Assembly: GCA_037013685.1 (NCBI GenBank)
Contig: CM072885.1
Location: 28,495,442-28,559,441 of the forward strand
Origin: Acridotheres tristis
Taxonomy: Eukaryota; Chordata; Aves; Passeriformes; Sturnidae
DNA length: 64,000 bases
Direction: 5' to 3'
Shown: in pieces, positions 37,947 to 51,309 of the stretch
How positions within the stretch are numbered: the stretch's first letter is position 1
Layout of the letters: every line of letters starts with the position of its first letter
Position numbers and translations under genes: made by a program
Notes under the pieces: generated by a model
Database searches by the model: none
What the model was told of the DNA's origin: nothing
What the model saw: only the letters and a program-made list of their open reading frames with translations

Positions 37947-38036
37947 GAAGGAGAGAGAGAGGGAGAGGGAGAGGGAGAGGGAGAGGGAGAGGGAGAGGGA
38001 GAGGGAGAGGGAGAGGGAGAGGGAGAGGGAGGAGGA
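37947..38036 (+). repeat. Pure purine tract, (GGGAGA)n hexamer repeat
   Basis: Ninety uninterrupted purines. Positions 37961-38030 are nearly 12 perfect GGGAGA units; the flanks are GA-rich. Such mirror-symmetric purine runs can form triplex (H-DNA) in supercoiled DNA, which is general knowledge and not shown here. Confidence 0.95.
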
Positions 38037-38260
38037 CAGGGACAGAGACAGATATTCCATAGTCACTGGGTGAAGGAAGAGACAGGCATTTTGAAAATTA
38101 AGTTACTTAGAGATCTGAGGACAGCAGAAATCCTCTTCTAGTATTTATGACAACAAAGAGACAAGTGACTTGATGTGTTATATGGCTGAGGTATCAAACA
38201 CAAGCAGTATACTAGTAGAGAGATAATGCCAGCCAGGGGTTTTATGCACAGAAGCACAAA

Positions 38261-38791
38261 TGGGACAGGACTGCTGTGGAACACGTCTCAGGCTGCTTTA
38301 TTACTATTTTTTCCCTCCCAAGCATCAGTTTCATTACAAGGTTGGGACAGCGGGAAGATGCCAGCAGCTCACATCCTCAGCAACAGCCAAAGAACGTGAT
38401 GTGACAACGCACTTTGAAAGTTTTTTGACCAATCACAAAAGTAAAAACATATTGACAGTACTTCAACCACTATAGGTACAGGTACCTTTAAAACAATGCT
38501 TGCTTATTTCGAATACAATACCTACTTGTAAGCCTTAAAATACAGAGCTCCATTATTAAGCTTAGACCTTCCTAATGTCTTGCTAGATATACTTTACTGC
38601 AGCTTAGAGAGTTATTCTAGCCAAGCATTAATACACAGACCATTGTTCTATTTGTCCTTCTTTTCTACATTTTATATAACTCTTCTGCTGACATGCCTTA
38701 TGCTGTCCGCTTAGCTCTAATTGCAGTTTGCTGTCTCTGAGACCTGCTTTTTTGCAGCTTTCCCAAAACCCTCTGATTTTAAGGATTCCCA
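38261..38791 (-). mobile_element. Solo LTR, 531 bp, minus strand, 4-bp target duplication
   Basis: In plus coordinates it runs from TGGGACAGG to GATTCCCA, with inverted ends TGGGA/TCCCA and CAAA on both sides (38257-38260 and 38792-38795). On the minus strand ATTGG (complement of 38429-38433) lies upstream of AATAAA (complement of 38297-38302), so the element reads right to left. The 4-bp duplication fits a gammaretrovirus-like element. There is no internal region. Confidence 0.8.
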
Positions 38792-38795
38792 CAAA

Positions 38796-41700
38796 GCGAT
38801 ATTTCCAAATAGTGTAAAACTAGTTCAACTGCAGAATACATCCATAAATAACCATTAGTTTTACTGTTAATAGGGTTACAATGTCAGATCTACCATGTAG
38901 CCAATGCATTTCTCGTGAAAATGTTCAGTTTAGTTACTGAGCTCATGGGGATTAGAATCTCCATTTATTTTTTGGAATGCTTTCCACTATGATTTCAAAC
39001 TTAATAAAACCTGTGCTTTTGCTCTTTGCTCTTTTTCTTGCTATCTGGGTGGAATTATTATGTTGGAAAAAAACAATTTAAAAATAAATAAAATGCTTGT
39101 GCTGTGCAGAAATATAGTAATAGTGTTGATTTACATCAGACAAAGATCTGAATTCTCAAATGCCATTACTTAATCAGGCTATGAATATAGCTTTACTTGG
39201 ATCTATTTTTACTTAAAACATGAGTTCATCTTTTCTGTATATATTCAATCACTTTCACAGTTTAGGCATGTAACACATCAAATCCTCTCATTTTTTCCCG
39301 GATTATTTGTGACAAATTGTGACACTCTTAGAGCCAGGCCTGTAGTGCTTTTTATGATGTATGACTTAAACAGTGAGTTCCTCGAATGCCAAATATCAGT
39401 CGTTATAACTCCTTTATATAGCAGTCAAATCTCATTTAATTCTGGGAAGGTAATCTTAACTATTTCTGGCATTCTGTCAGCAATTCTTTTCTCCTCATAG
39501 CGTTGAATATAAATACCTATGTTGAATACAAAGATCTTTCAGAAATAAACCAAGAAACTTCATGGAAAGTTCTTTGCCTCTGGAGTGGAAAGAAACTCTT
39601 ACTAAGTGAGAGTCATGACTATGAGATTTTCCATAATGTTGTGGAAACAAACATGATTACATCCTTTGCACAGGGATTTACTGCAATGCTATGGGCAGCA
39701 CACCAGAAGACCAGGTAAACAGAGAGGGTCAGAAAGTTGTAGATAGCCATAAAATTCAAAATTCTCAGATCCTTACATCAAGAGTTGCTTCAGCACATTA
39801 ATATTTTGTTGTTTTTTTTTAATGCATGCAATTTGTTGTACTTTAGTGCACCTCTTGAAACTACTTTAAAAGATGTAGAGTCCCAATTAGACTTCTTAAA
39901 CCACTTCTTGCATCACTCTTTAAAGATTTAAAACTAAATTTCTATTTTTCTGAACTCAATTCTAAGCTGCAGTTTTGAAGTTTGAGAAGGCCAAAGATGC
40001 CTTTCATTTCTTTTGTGAAAGTATGGATTTCATGAACAGAGTAGCAAGTATGCTTTTTGACTTTACACAACTTTGATTTCCAGAACATTTCAGGGCCATT
40101 TCTTTAATCTTCTGAGAAGATTCTCTTGATGACTCAGATCATAAAGATAGATCTCATTTACTGAGCCGTGCAAGCAGATGAAGTTTCTGACACTTTCATA
40201 TATGTTCTTTTTTAAATAATCTTCCTAACAGAAGAACTAAAGTAGATGAAATATAAAATAGACAGTTAATTATGAATGTAGAAAAACTGCTTGAATTAAA
40301 TGAGGATTGTTCCCTATGAGTAAAAAAGCTTTAGAAATTGAAATATGAAACTTTTAAAATGATTAATATTTTGAAATTGAAGGGAATCCAATGGAAATTC
40401 AGCTGAAAGTCACCTGGAGAGTTCTATAGAAAGCATATGTTTAGTAAAGCAGATTCTTATGGAACTTTGTGCATACATGCTAGGGAAAATGAAAGTGAAG
40501 AGATAAAAGCTGTATTCAGAATGGAGATTTGAAATTATTTGATAGAGAATGAGAATTTTTTTGTGTTAGTGATGAGTGAACTTGACTGACTCTTTTTACA
40601 TCCCTATTTCTTTAAATGTAAAGAGATAAGTAAAATAGTTCTGTAAAGTATTTGCTTTCTGAAACAAATTAATTAATTTTTTTCTGCTTGTATTTATGAT
40701 ATATATACACTTATATATACATAATGTTCCTGGGGATTCATTTTAAAATTGCAATTCTCTGCAGTCACAGTCAGTTTCCAGAACTGCTACCTGCATAACA
40801 GCCAATAGATTTCAGTGGTAAGATTTACCCAAAGAAATATATGGCTGGTAGTTTCAAAGCTGCTCCTGACTTCTCCAGCTGTCACACCAACTCATTTAAA
40901 TCAGGTTGCAATCAAGCAAAAAACTGTTGAACAACTGTGAAACTTCCAGAACTCCAAGAAGAACCTCAAGTTTCCATATGTATTCAGAAATTCAGTAAAT
41001 CCAATGCTTTGGATGAACATCACAATAAGCATGTTCATTCCTGCTCTATATTAGAAGGCTAACTGTAGAAGGCCACAAATGTATTCTTAAAGGTCTATTT
41101 GTTTCAACTCCTCTCTAATGTAATGGAAATCATATTGTAAATAAAAAGTGAGATTCAGAATTGCCTCACAGCAGGCATAAACTCTCATTTAACCTGTAAG
41201 TCTCTGTCATGTATTGAAACTGAAGGCAGGAGGCTAACTGTGATCTCCATTAGTTTGTAAAAAATTTCAGAAACACTATTGTTAACTGAACCAGAGACTA
41301 CTATACTTTACACTTTATAAATCCAACATTAACTAAGAAACAGTTGGTCATGTCCTCTGCGGATTGCACTCACTGTTTCCTTCCTCCCTTCTTTCTTTTA
41401 TTTGTGTTTTTGAAATCAAGGCTTTGGAGAAAAATATATTTGCTAATCTTAAGAGGACATCATCATTTTCATTGTAGTATTCCAACAGACAACTCATTTA
41501 TGATTGTGTCAGAGGCACATGTGGGTTGGAAAAGCTGAAGCAACCACAGCACGTGGCTCCCCATTCTCTCTGCTCACCTAATACTCTTACTAACAAAGCT
41601 GGTTTGGAGTGCTGGTCATCAGTCCTCACACACACACCCTGTTCAGAGTTGCTTTCCGGAAGATGCAAATAGGAAAAACAATGTGGTTTAGAGAGCTATT

Positions 41701-44394
41701 TGATTGTTGATGTAGATCAGTCAGGCTTAAGGATAGCAGAACAGAGATGGTGTGGATGATACTTAAGCAGAGCTAATCTGTTTGTTTTAGGTAATCTGTT
41801 TCTCTAACTTGAAGCAAATGGCTACTGTGACATAAATATTTCACTGAGTGACTACAACATAATATGTGATAACCTGTCATGCAGTAACAAAACCATATTG
41901 CAGTAAGAACACTACTCAGCAGCAATCACACATTTTTAGCTAGAGACCATTTTGAGAAACACAATAGTGCATTTAAAAAGTCTCTGTAAAAGAAAAGTGT
42001 GAGAGAAGAGCTAGCCAGGTAAAGACCAGCTTCTAGACTCCACTTACCTGCTTTAAGCTTAGATATTACTGAAATATTAATGGGAAAGCAGAGATTTTCT
42101 GATTTGTTGCATCTTGTCTTGAGACTAGGAACTATGAAAGAGCATGCCCTATCTTGTGAAATGGAGAAAAAGATGGAAAACAAACATAATTTTAACAGCA
42201 TATGGTATTTTTTCAATCACTGCCAACAAAAAAGGTGTTGTCTGTGTTTCAGCGCAGCAGCTAGGAGTGCTCCAGGGAGTAGGAGGCTGTATGGACCTTC
42301 CTTTTGCTCCACATCCTCTGCAGGTCAACAACACTGCATCATGTAAACCAACTGATTAAATGTAGGGGTAGCCAGATGATTCAAACACTTGTTTTCATAG
42401 TAGAAAAGGAGATATGGTGACTGTAAGATGACTTTTCAGAAATACTTGATGCTGATCTTGAAATTGGTGGTTTGTATTTTTAACTTCAGTGACCATATGT
42501 TTTTTAGCATCTGATCCATTAGCACTGTTAGAAATGCCCATATCTCTGCTTTCCTATAGTAATAAACACCACTAAAAACAAACAAACAAACAAACAAACA
42601 AACAAACACATGAATAGAGAAATGTCTTTAAATGTATCTGAATTTTTCTGAGCCATGAAGTTCTTTTCAGGCCAGAGGTGTTAGAAAGTGAGTGGCTGTG
42701 TTTTACTCTTTCTTCACGGATGCTAGCAATTTCATGCTGAGAACTTATTGCCTGCAATTCTATAACACAGGAAGGGGTTCTTCAGCTGCTAAAAGCTGAC
42801 ATAGAAAACAATATGTATTCTGAGAACAAAAAAAATACTAGTAATCATTGATATTATCCCTTGAATTCATAGGTTTCACGTTTCTTTACTGAGGTCTCTG
42901 GCCATGACTTCTTGCATACTTAGGTAGAAAAATCAGTCCAGAAAGTTACTTGGAAATTTCCCATAATAATTCATAGTACAGATGTGAAACAAATTTAACT
43001 TATCTTGCATTTTAATTTCTTTTTATTTATGCTGTGAGTCTATTCAAAAAGACAATTTTCTAAAGGTATACACTTTCCCCTAAAGTCTGCATAAAAAAAA
43101 AAAGGATTTCAGGAGTGGACAAGAGATCTATGGAGGTGTTCTTCTGTAATCATGTTACAGTTGAAACTTGTGTTTTGTTCCTTCCACCCAGACTAAGGTA
43201 CTTCCACCATGTGATTACTAAGAATTTTCCCAGTCCCATGTGTTGGTCAAAAAATTTTGGACCAAGAATGTATTTTTCTATAAAGAGACAACACGTTTCT
43301 TAGCAGAGAAACCCTCCTAGGTACAGGCACCCTGAGGCGCAAGAACCTATTCACAAAGACCTTTGATTGATTCATGTGAGTTTTTTCATGTTTTTGGTAA
43401 AATATCTCAGAAAGAGAATTCCCCAAGTTAAAACCTTTACCCATACCTGTCTATTATGTTTATCCACACTTAAGCTTACAAACACAAAAGAAAGAATCAT
43501 ACAAACTATTTAGCCTAAAAGTTTTGTGATCATCCCTTGGCAGGGTTTGAGGCAGAGTGAGGAAGAGTCTGGACTGTGTTTAAAACAGATACTTCTTGAT
43601 GTAACCCAGTGAGACAAGCCCCTGACCCAAGCACCTTGCAGCACTGAAGCAAGGGATTGCTTAGCAGGGTATTGTGGATGGTTAGCTGTCTTCTGGAGAA
43701 TGTGCAAAAAGCGTGAGGCCAGCAATTTCCACTTTAGGCTCTACAGTCAGCTCTCTTGTCAGCACTGCAGGGAAGGTGAGAGAAAGGTTGTCGTGGAGGC
43801 CTCTCAGTGACTGTTGCTTCGATAAACAGAAAACACATTGCTGAGTCTGAGGACACAGGTGTGGGAATAAGTTATTAACAGATACTTAGAAAAGGGTTGT
43901 AAATGACTTCAGGGTGTTTCATGCTTGTTGATGATGCCTACACCAACTGAAATACTTAAAACAGTTGTCTGGTTGCAAACTCCTGTGAGTGTCATTCTTA
44001 AGTAAATTAACATGTCATACTTTCAATACCTAGGACTACATACTTCTACTAACAGCCCACTTGCAACACTATGCTACTGAATCTCCAGGTTGCTGCTACT
44101 GCTGTTACAAAGACAGAACTTAAGAATGAGGTTTTAATATCTTTCCCTTGATTGATTTTAAGAGAAAAATCTTGCTTTAATAAACTTCAGTGGAATCCGG
44201 AATTAAGACAATTTAATGACACTGTTACTTGTGGGAATAACCTTGCCAGAAAAATTAACTCTCTTAGAAAATAATTGTTACTTTGAGGCAATTTCTCATT
44301 TTCAGTAACTTTTTGTGTCCAGACCAAACTTTTATGCCTCTGGGTTTGTGGACGGGAAGAAAAATATCTAGTTCTGTGAGGCAGTCATTTTCAA
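38796..44394. other. AT-rich intergenic DNA with a CAAA microsatellite
   Basis: No gene recognised. (AAAC)n lies at 42574-42608. Slightly more GC-balanced patches at about 42230-42350 and 43530-43860 match no family that I know. Confidence 0.55.
42574..42608. repeat. (AAAC)n microsatellite, about 8 units
   Basis: Perfect tetranucleotide run of ACAA phase. Confidence 0.92.
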
Positions 44395-44985
44395 TTAGCA
44401 GTGTGGCCAGGCAGCCAGGAGAGCCAACCGTGTCCTGGAGTGCATCAGGCACAGCATCCCCATCTGGGTAAGTCCTGCATTGCTCTTCATTGGTGCTGCC
44501 TCACCTTGAATATTGCATGCAGTTTTGGGTGCTGCAATATGAGGATATAAAGCTATTGGAGAGTGCCCAAAGAAGGACAACAAAGTTGGTGAAGCTCGGA
44601 GTAGAGTCTGAGGTCACTTGGTCTGTTCAGCCTGGAGAACGGGAGACTGAGGGGAGAGTTCATTGCAGTTTGCAACTTCCTCCTGAGGGGCAGGGGAGAG
44701 GAAGGCACTGATCTCTGCTCTCTGGTAACCAGTGACAGGACCTAGGGAAATGGCCTGAAGTTGTGTCAGGGGATGTTTAGGTTGGATATTAGAAAAAGAT
44801 TCTTTACCTGAAGGGTGGCTGAGCACTGGAAAGGCTCCCCAGAGAAGTGGTCATAGCACCAAGCCTGATAGAACTCAAGAATCTTTTGGACATTACTCTT
44901 GGACACATGGTGTGGGATGTCTTTTCTGGGGCTAGAACTCAATGAGTTGGACTTGGTTCTTATGGGTCCTTCATGAAATCATACC
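44395..44985 (+). mobile_element. CR1 3' fragment, plus strand, about 590 bp
   Basis: Begins in the end of ORF2 (GAGAGCCAACCGTGTCCTGGAGTGCATC, the ANRVLECI segment), continues through the TTCAGCCTGGAGAACGGGAGACTGAGGGGAGA block, GGTTGGATATTAGAAAAAGATTCTTTAC and GGCTCCCCAGAGAAGTGGTCATAGC, and ends near GTTGGACTTGG. Several small deletions are present, and the terminal octamers have worn away. Medium age. Confidence 0.9.
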
Positions 44986-45280
44986 TCAAACAAATACAAT
45001 AAATCCAATGTCAGTGTAAACATAAATAACTATGGATTTTATTAATATCCAACAACAAAGCCTATTATTATTTGCTGTGGACATCTGTGGACACACTGTT
45101 AGAGAGCTAGAAAAATTACAGCCTGGAAAATCTTTCTCAGGCCAGAGCTTCTCCTGCCTCTCAGCTCCTTTGCCAGGCTGATAAGTTTGTTCAGTTTCAG
45201 TTAGAGATAATTTCTCCCAGGATGATAATCTGGTCAAAACAGGATGGAATTCATAATAGAGATTAGCACGTGGTGTTGAC

Positions 45281-45470
45281 TGTGGGACCCATTCTGAAGT
45301 GCTGTCCCACGGGCATTTTCACCAATTATCCAATGAGCTACTGTCTTGTCTTAGTTCTCTAGAACATGCTTTAAATATGAGTCGTCCACTCAATAAAGTT
45401 GGTCTTCTTTCCCTAAAGAGACCTGTGTGGGTTGCTGTCCTTGCTTTCTCTCTCTAGTGCAGTAACCACA
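45281..45470 (+). mobile_element. Short LTR-like unit, 190 bp
   Basis: Ends TGTGGGACCC and AGTAACCACA give a TGTGG/CCACA inverted pair. It contains CCAATTATCCAATG, TTTAAATA at 45370-45377 and AATAAA at 45392-45397, spaced as a promoter and poly(A) signal are in LTRs. No convincing target duplication was found (only GAC is shared by the flanks), so it may be a truncated LTR whose left edge lies further out. Confidence 0.42.
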
Positions 45471-48400
45471 GACAGCGGCTGAGTAAAAAGAAATAGATTA
45501 GCAATGCCAATCTACTTTTTTTCTTTCAGTCTTTCAAAAGCTGTGAATATTGTGACTTTTCAAACCAATGCATTTGCTGTGAAACACTATTCCACAGGGG
45601 ATTTTTGGTGTGCAGGTACTAGCAATTACTTTTTGCTTACAAAAACTGGCGTTCCTTCACTTTGCATAAAATATTTGATACTGGAAGACATATCAGATAG
45701 TAGAGTGTCACTGTGCAAACTGGAACAAAAGATGGCTCACTTCTGTGGCAGTAAAATATATGAGCAGTAGAGAAACTCAGTCTTGAATACTCAGAAGCTT
45801 TAGAAGAGAGAATCATGAGGTCATTCATGTCAGGCAGAACTGAATAGGTCTCTCAATATGTCTGATGAATAATGTGATCATTGCTAAATTCTGTTGTTTC
45901 ATAAATTGAATCAAATTTTCCTTTTATGTCCATTTCAAGGTTCAAAACAGAATTGAAAAGCTTTGTTTTGTAATTTAGGCAAATAAACACTTTTTCTGTG
46001 AGGGGAAAAAAAAAAACCCTCTTCATTTCATCCTTAACCATTTTCACCCAATTATTCAGTTGAACGGAAAAATTATAGTGCCAAACTGCTATGCATTTAT
46101 CATTCAGGCCAAACTGGAATTACAGTTATTAATCAAAGTATATTATGGTGGCTGGCAAAATGAATCACTGTTCCTCCAAAATAAACTCTTTGTAAATGAA
46201 AACTGATACATGCATATCAAAAATGTTGCCATTTCTTCTGGTACCTAGCTACAGTTTTAGGGTTCTACAGAATTGTTTCTGAAAATATTTATTTTATTAT
46301 GTGGAATATTTATTATTATTTGGAAAATGCAAGCACAAGCAAGATAGGGACATCTGAACTATATTATCTAAGATAAATTTTCTTTTAGTATTCAGTTAAA
46401 ACTTATTTTAAAAGAAAGTTTTGAGAGTTTTATTATGCTTGAATAATATATTTTCCTAAATATTTCACATTAATTTTGTGCTGAGAATTTAATGCCATAT
46501 AAAAGTTTAATTAAATGCTTGTGCAGTTTGTAAGTCTTCATGAACTTTGATGAGAACAATAACACTGAAACAGAATGTGCTGATGAACTTCTGCTTGTCT
46601 TAAATTAAGAAACAAGTAAAGCAGCATTAGCAAATCTTCCATTCCAACTTCATAGACATTGAAGTGTTCACATAGACTGTGCACATTTCCAGCTTTTGAA
46701 AAATTATATGAAGGGGAAGTAGGAACAGCCATAAGAATTGACTTGAACTCTATATAATTGATATATGAGGCATGATAACTATTCTGCTGTCACAGTTTAT
46801 ATATATATATATACATGAACATATATTGCTTGATTAAATATGTTTACACAATTTGCAGGGGAAAAAAATTATAATTAAATTCTGAAAAAAAGGGAAACAT
46901 ATAAAAGAAAAAAATTATAGGTGCTTTTAATGAAACAAAATAAATCCTTGCTTAGATATTACTCTTAAAAGCAGTCAAATTAAAATTGACAATTTCCAGG
47001 CAATAAAATCTAATTCGATCTTAAATTGAAATAATATGTGCAGGATTTTAGGATGATATCTGCAAATACTGAGCAGTATTTCCTCCAGGCATGCATTTTG
47101 ATTCATTTTTTCTTTATGGAGATTTCACAATTTCCAAGAAATTTCTCATAGGTGCTTTTTGTCATATAAGGTCCAAACAGTTGGAAACAAAGTTAAGTAG
47201 TTTTTGTGTGTGTTTGTTTGTTTTTAATGCTACTTACTGTTGTTGTTGTTGGCAGATTTTACAACTGAGACAGTTTGTGTATGGGTGTTCTCTCCTCCTG
47301 TCACATCCCCAAAACCTCTTCTCCTCTCCCTCAACAGCAGGGCGAGTGTGTGTGAACCTGGCTCAACAGATGAGCCTGTGGGCTGTGGCCTCCCCCGCCA
47401 CGAACCCATCGAGAGATGGTTTTCAGCACAGCTGCTGAGTTTGGCTTCCCTTCTGGATTCATTCTTGTCCCTCAGGCTTATTTACTCCTCCTTAGACCTG
47501 AGGTCTTTGAACAAAAGTACTACCTTTATCTTATCTCAAGCTCCCATCAGAGTCCAAATTCCTGTCAGGAGGCATATTCGGGGAGGGGTGACCTTCAGTG
47601 GTCATTCGTCATTACAGTCGACAAAAGTACTTCGATGATCTTAACAATGTTTAAACCATTAATAATTTTCAGTCTCTCGCATTTACATAATCAGTATCAG
47701 TGAAAAAGTTAGAGGAGAAGGAACATATAAAAGAAAGGAAGTAACTTAATTACCTTCCAGGCCCATTTACTCTAAATTTTGACAAAATCCCAGAAAATAA
47801 ATTAATCTAAGATGATTATTAGTTTTGACGAATTAGTTTAAATTCTCATATATTAATGTGAAATATTGATTTGAGGTAATTTTCAAATAATACATGAAAT
47901 CTGTGATTATAAAATTTTAAACTGAACTCAAGACACTATAGTTCCAGATGTTTTAAGATCCATTAACGCTAATTGATAGAAAGTGTGTTAAATGTCCTTA
48001 AAATATCAATCTGATTCAGTGTTTCTGGATTTTGTCCAGGTGTATCATCTTGTGAGAAAAAACAGCAAAACTTTAGATTAGGTCAAGAGTTCCTTTGTCC
48101 AGAAAAGCCAGCAAGACTGAGGTCTCATGCTAATCAATGAAAGAACAGAATCATATTCTCGCATGTAAGTTTTGAGGTGAGAACATCATTATGTTATACA
48201 ATAGGATCCTGTATGGAGTTTCCATGACAAAAACAGGCATTCAATGAGTTGATATATTTTAACCAATACAGACTTACAGTTTGATGTCACCAGGCACAGG
48301 GAAATTAGAAGTCAATAAGAAGTACTTATTTAACCAGTGAATCACAATCACAACCAATTATGTGATGCACTATATATATAATTTGGTTGTTAATGCACTA

Positions 48401-48529
48401 AATATGTAATTTAATTTTCTTTGACTTATGATTCAGACTTTATATTTAAAATACAATGCTGGTGTCTCTGATCTCTAGGGCACAATTTTATCTGTAATGT
48501 GAGAAGATGAAGCAAGACATAATGTGCTA
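45471..48529. other. AT-rich intergenic DNA with one GC-balanced island
   Basis: No gene recognised. The patch at about 47235-47640 is listed separately. A (TA)n run lies at 46800-46813. Confidence 0.55.
47235..47640. other. Unassigned GC-balanced island
   Basis: Begins with a GTT trinucleotide run. Overlapping plus-strand open frames of 95 to 132 codons in different phases argue for composition and not coding. The 11-bp word ACAAAAGTACT occurs at about 47511 and again at about 47621. It could be an old LTR or another repeat that I cannot name. Confidence 0.35.
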
Positions 48530-48690
48530 TGAAAAATACAGATGTTTGCCAGCTTCCAGTCAACTGGCTCCTCTTCAGATTCCCAAGACTGTTGAAAAAC
48601 AATTGATAGAGGTCTTGCAATGACATCAGTCAGCACTTGGAGTATTCTCAGATCAATCCTATCAGGTGCCATAGACATTTAGGGAACCTG
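48530..48690 (-). mobile_element. Short old CR1 reverse transcriptase fragment, minus strand
   Basis: On the minus strand the translation reads APDRIDLRILQVLTDVIARPLSIVFQQSWESEEEPVDWKLAN in part (only short motifs matter here: APDRI, ADVIARPLSI-like, VDWKLAN). These are the CR1 ORF2 region between GPDGIHP and DWKLAN. No other CR1 sequence flanks it, so it is an isolated fragment. Confidence 0.82.
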
Positions 48691-51262
48691 CTGGCACAGC
48701 AGATCCCACACAAATTCAGGGTTGGCTCATGTTATAGATTAGGAGCTTCAATGAAAGTCCTAATCAGAGGAATAAAACTGTGGAAGCTATTAATGCTGAA
48801 TTGCAATGGCAAATGCAATCTGTTTACTCGACTTGGAATAACCAGCAGAGTTGAAAGGGCTCATTACTAGAATAAAATAACATTTGTTGGAAAAGAGTAA
48901 CAGCTGATATTAGAGATGAACTACAGACTGAGGTCTCCATTTATCTTGCCACTACACTGTCAGAAGACAAAACCTCAGTAATAGGGATGATCTTTCTGAA
49001 ATCAGTATCTATTTCTCATCAATGTATTTTAGTCATGCATTTTGATTCAGTGAGGCAACATATCCTTAGGCATGAAAGTGACAGCAGCTGTGTCTTTGAG
49101 CAGGGTTAAATATTCTATCTTTTTCGTTGCTCTTGTTCATAAATATCATTATATCTTTATGACAAGATATTTTTAACTTTTTTTTTATTCTTTTGCTTGG
49201 TCAATGCCTGAAAATTGATTTTTACTAATATTAAAACATTCAGATATGCAACTACTACAAGGATCCATAATCTAAACAAAATCTAAACATATTTTGGTAG
49301 CTGAATCAAAACTTTTGTATTATGAAGATTATAAGTATAATTCTTTGAAAACAGATTTTAGTTATTAGAAATGTAAACCATTTTCTTTGATAAAATTACT
49401 TCTTTCTTATTCAGTAGCTCATCTTTTACATCTTTGTTTTCAGTAGCTTACTGTGCATCTGTATAAAAGATGTGTAGATAGTATACGAAGGTGCATCTTA
49501 ATTCTGTCTCTAACACCTCCTATAATATCTTAATTTAAAATATCCAATCACATTCTGTAAGTAAAGAACAATTTAACTGGGGGAAGCAAAAATAGACTGA
49601 AGTTAATTGACAAAAACATAGGAACAGATAACATTCAGAGGATATAAAGTAAGACTTATCTACATACATTGTTACAAGACGCAGATAAATTTGTCTTCTG
49701 TAGCCAAATGACTATTGGTGATTAAGGCATAACATTCCATGTACATGAGTACAGGAGCACATCCCAGTCCAAGCAATGGTGAAAAAAAATCCCTGGTATT
49801 CAGATGGTATTTGAGTTATGTATGAGAACAAATCCTAATTATGGTGAAATTAGGAATAGCAAGGGGTTGGTACAATATTCTGCTACTAGTAGTACCTTTT
49901 CTCCACAAGAAATCTTGAAGTTGTTTCTGTATGCAACAAGAAGTGATTTTGAGATCTTTGCTACAACTGAATAGTGAATCAATCTAAATATCTATGAATA
50001 TTTGCACACTCTGAAGGTATAAATAATTTAATATTAAGAAGCCTAAGAAAATAGAATTTACATCCTTTCAGAAACTTTACATGTGAATTTTATTTTAATT
50101 TTTCCTTTCTTTCTTCCAATTGCTTATTATACACAATTTTCATTGTGATTTCCCATAAATATATATGGACAACCTTGACATATTACACAGTAGTACAAGC
50201 CTGGAATAGAAGTTAATGAACAAAAATGCATTTAAATACAATTTAATACAATGCATAAGCATTTTACAGGGTTAATATACATTATGAACAATTAATTTTG
50301 TCAGGTCAAAAAAATGATTTGGCAACTATTAAGAAAATGTTATCATTCATTCATATCTCTTTGGAACATAAATAGCACCTCTAGCTAATAAATGATCGTA
50401 AAAAAAAAAAAAAAATCCAGCCAATATATTCAAGTAAAAACCATACAGTATTGCAAAATACAGAAAGGAAGAAACAACTTTATTAGTCAACAAAATGGTT
50501 ACTGCATGTTTAATTATTGCATAGCAATACCAGGTTCTGTTGATAAACTGCAGATAAGGTGAACTTTCCAAGTAGGCTATAAGTGGAAAACACACACTTC
50601 AAGGAAAGGAATTTATGTTAGTTATTTATATACCACTCAGAAAAATCTCCCAGTAATTTTAAGGTACAACTTTTTTAAAGAATAAGACCCAATTGTAGAC
50701 TTTTCATGGGCTTGCCTACTTGCAGACAAATTAAAACCACCAAAACCTGTAAAAGGTATGATACATCATCAATGTTTTTGTGACTAGTGTTCTGGAGAAT
50801 TTCACATATTAATCTAACGGGAATATTGTTTGCAGGTGCTTGAATATTCTCACTTTCCACACTTGTTAGAAGAACATCACTTCATATGAACTGTTCATAC
50901 ATATTACATTAGATGAAGACTCAGTATATTGGTTGCAGTCTGTTCAGAGATAATTTAGTTAATATTTCCACAGCAATGACACCCCACCAACAAGTTTGCC
51001 AACAATGCAGGTTTTGCCATCTACCTCAATGGCCATTCTCAGTGATCTTAGGCTGCTTTGAACTGAGTCATGGTTGGAAACCAGTGTTATGTAATACTGC
51101 AGCTTTTTGAATGCATTTCTACTATAAATAAATCTAGCAGAAACTGAAAATAACATATGTTCTTACAGAAAAGCTTCAAAATTTTCTGTCATTTGTGGAA
51201 GTTTTTATTTCTTACAATTACGTATCATTTATCAGGCACAATATGCAACTTACTCTAAAACA

Positions 51263-51309
51263 TTATATATATTTTATATATACATAAATATATATAATAT
51301 ATATAAATT
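51263..51309. repeat. TA-rich microsatellite cluster
   Basis: Interrupted alternating TA over nearly 50 bp, with further short TA words to about 51390. Confidence 0.85.

Noticed and set aside
42080..42359. Overlapping open frames on both strands as an exon
   Set aside because: Several phases are open at once and no domain is visible; a short GC-balanced patch explains it.
45000..45280. Leftward extension of the short LTR-like unit to a full LTR
   Set aside because: No TG start with a flank matching the right side was found, so the extension is unsupported.
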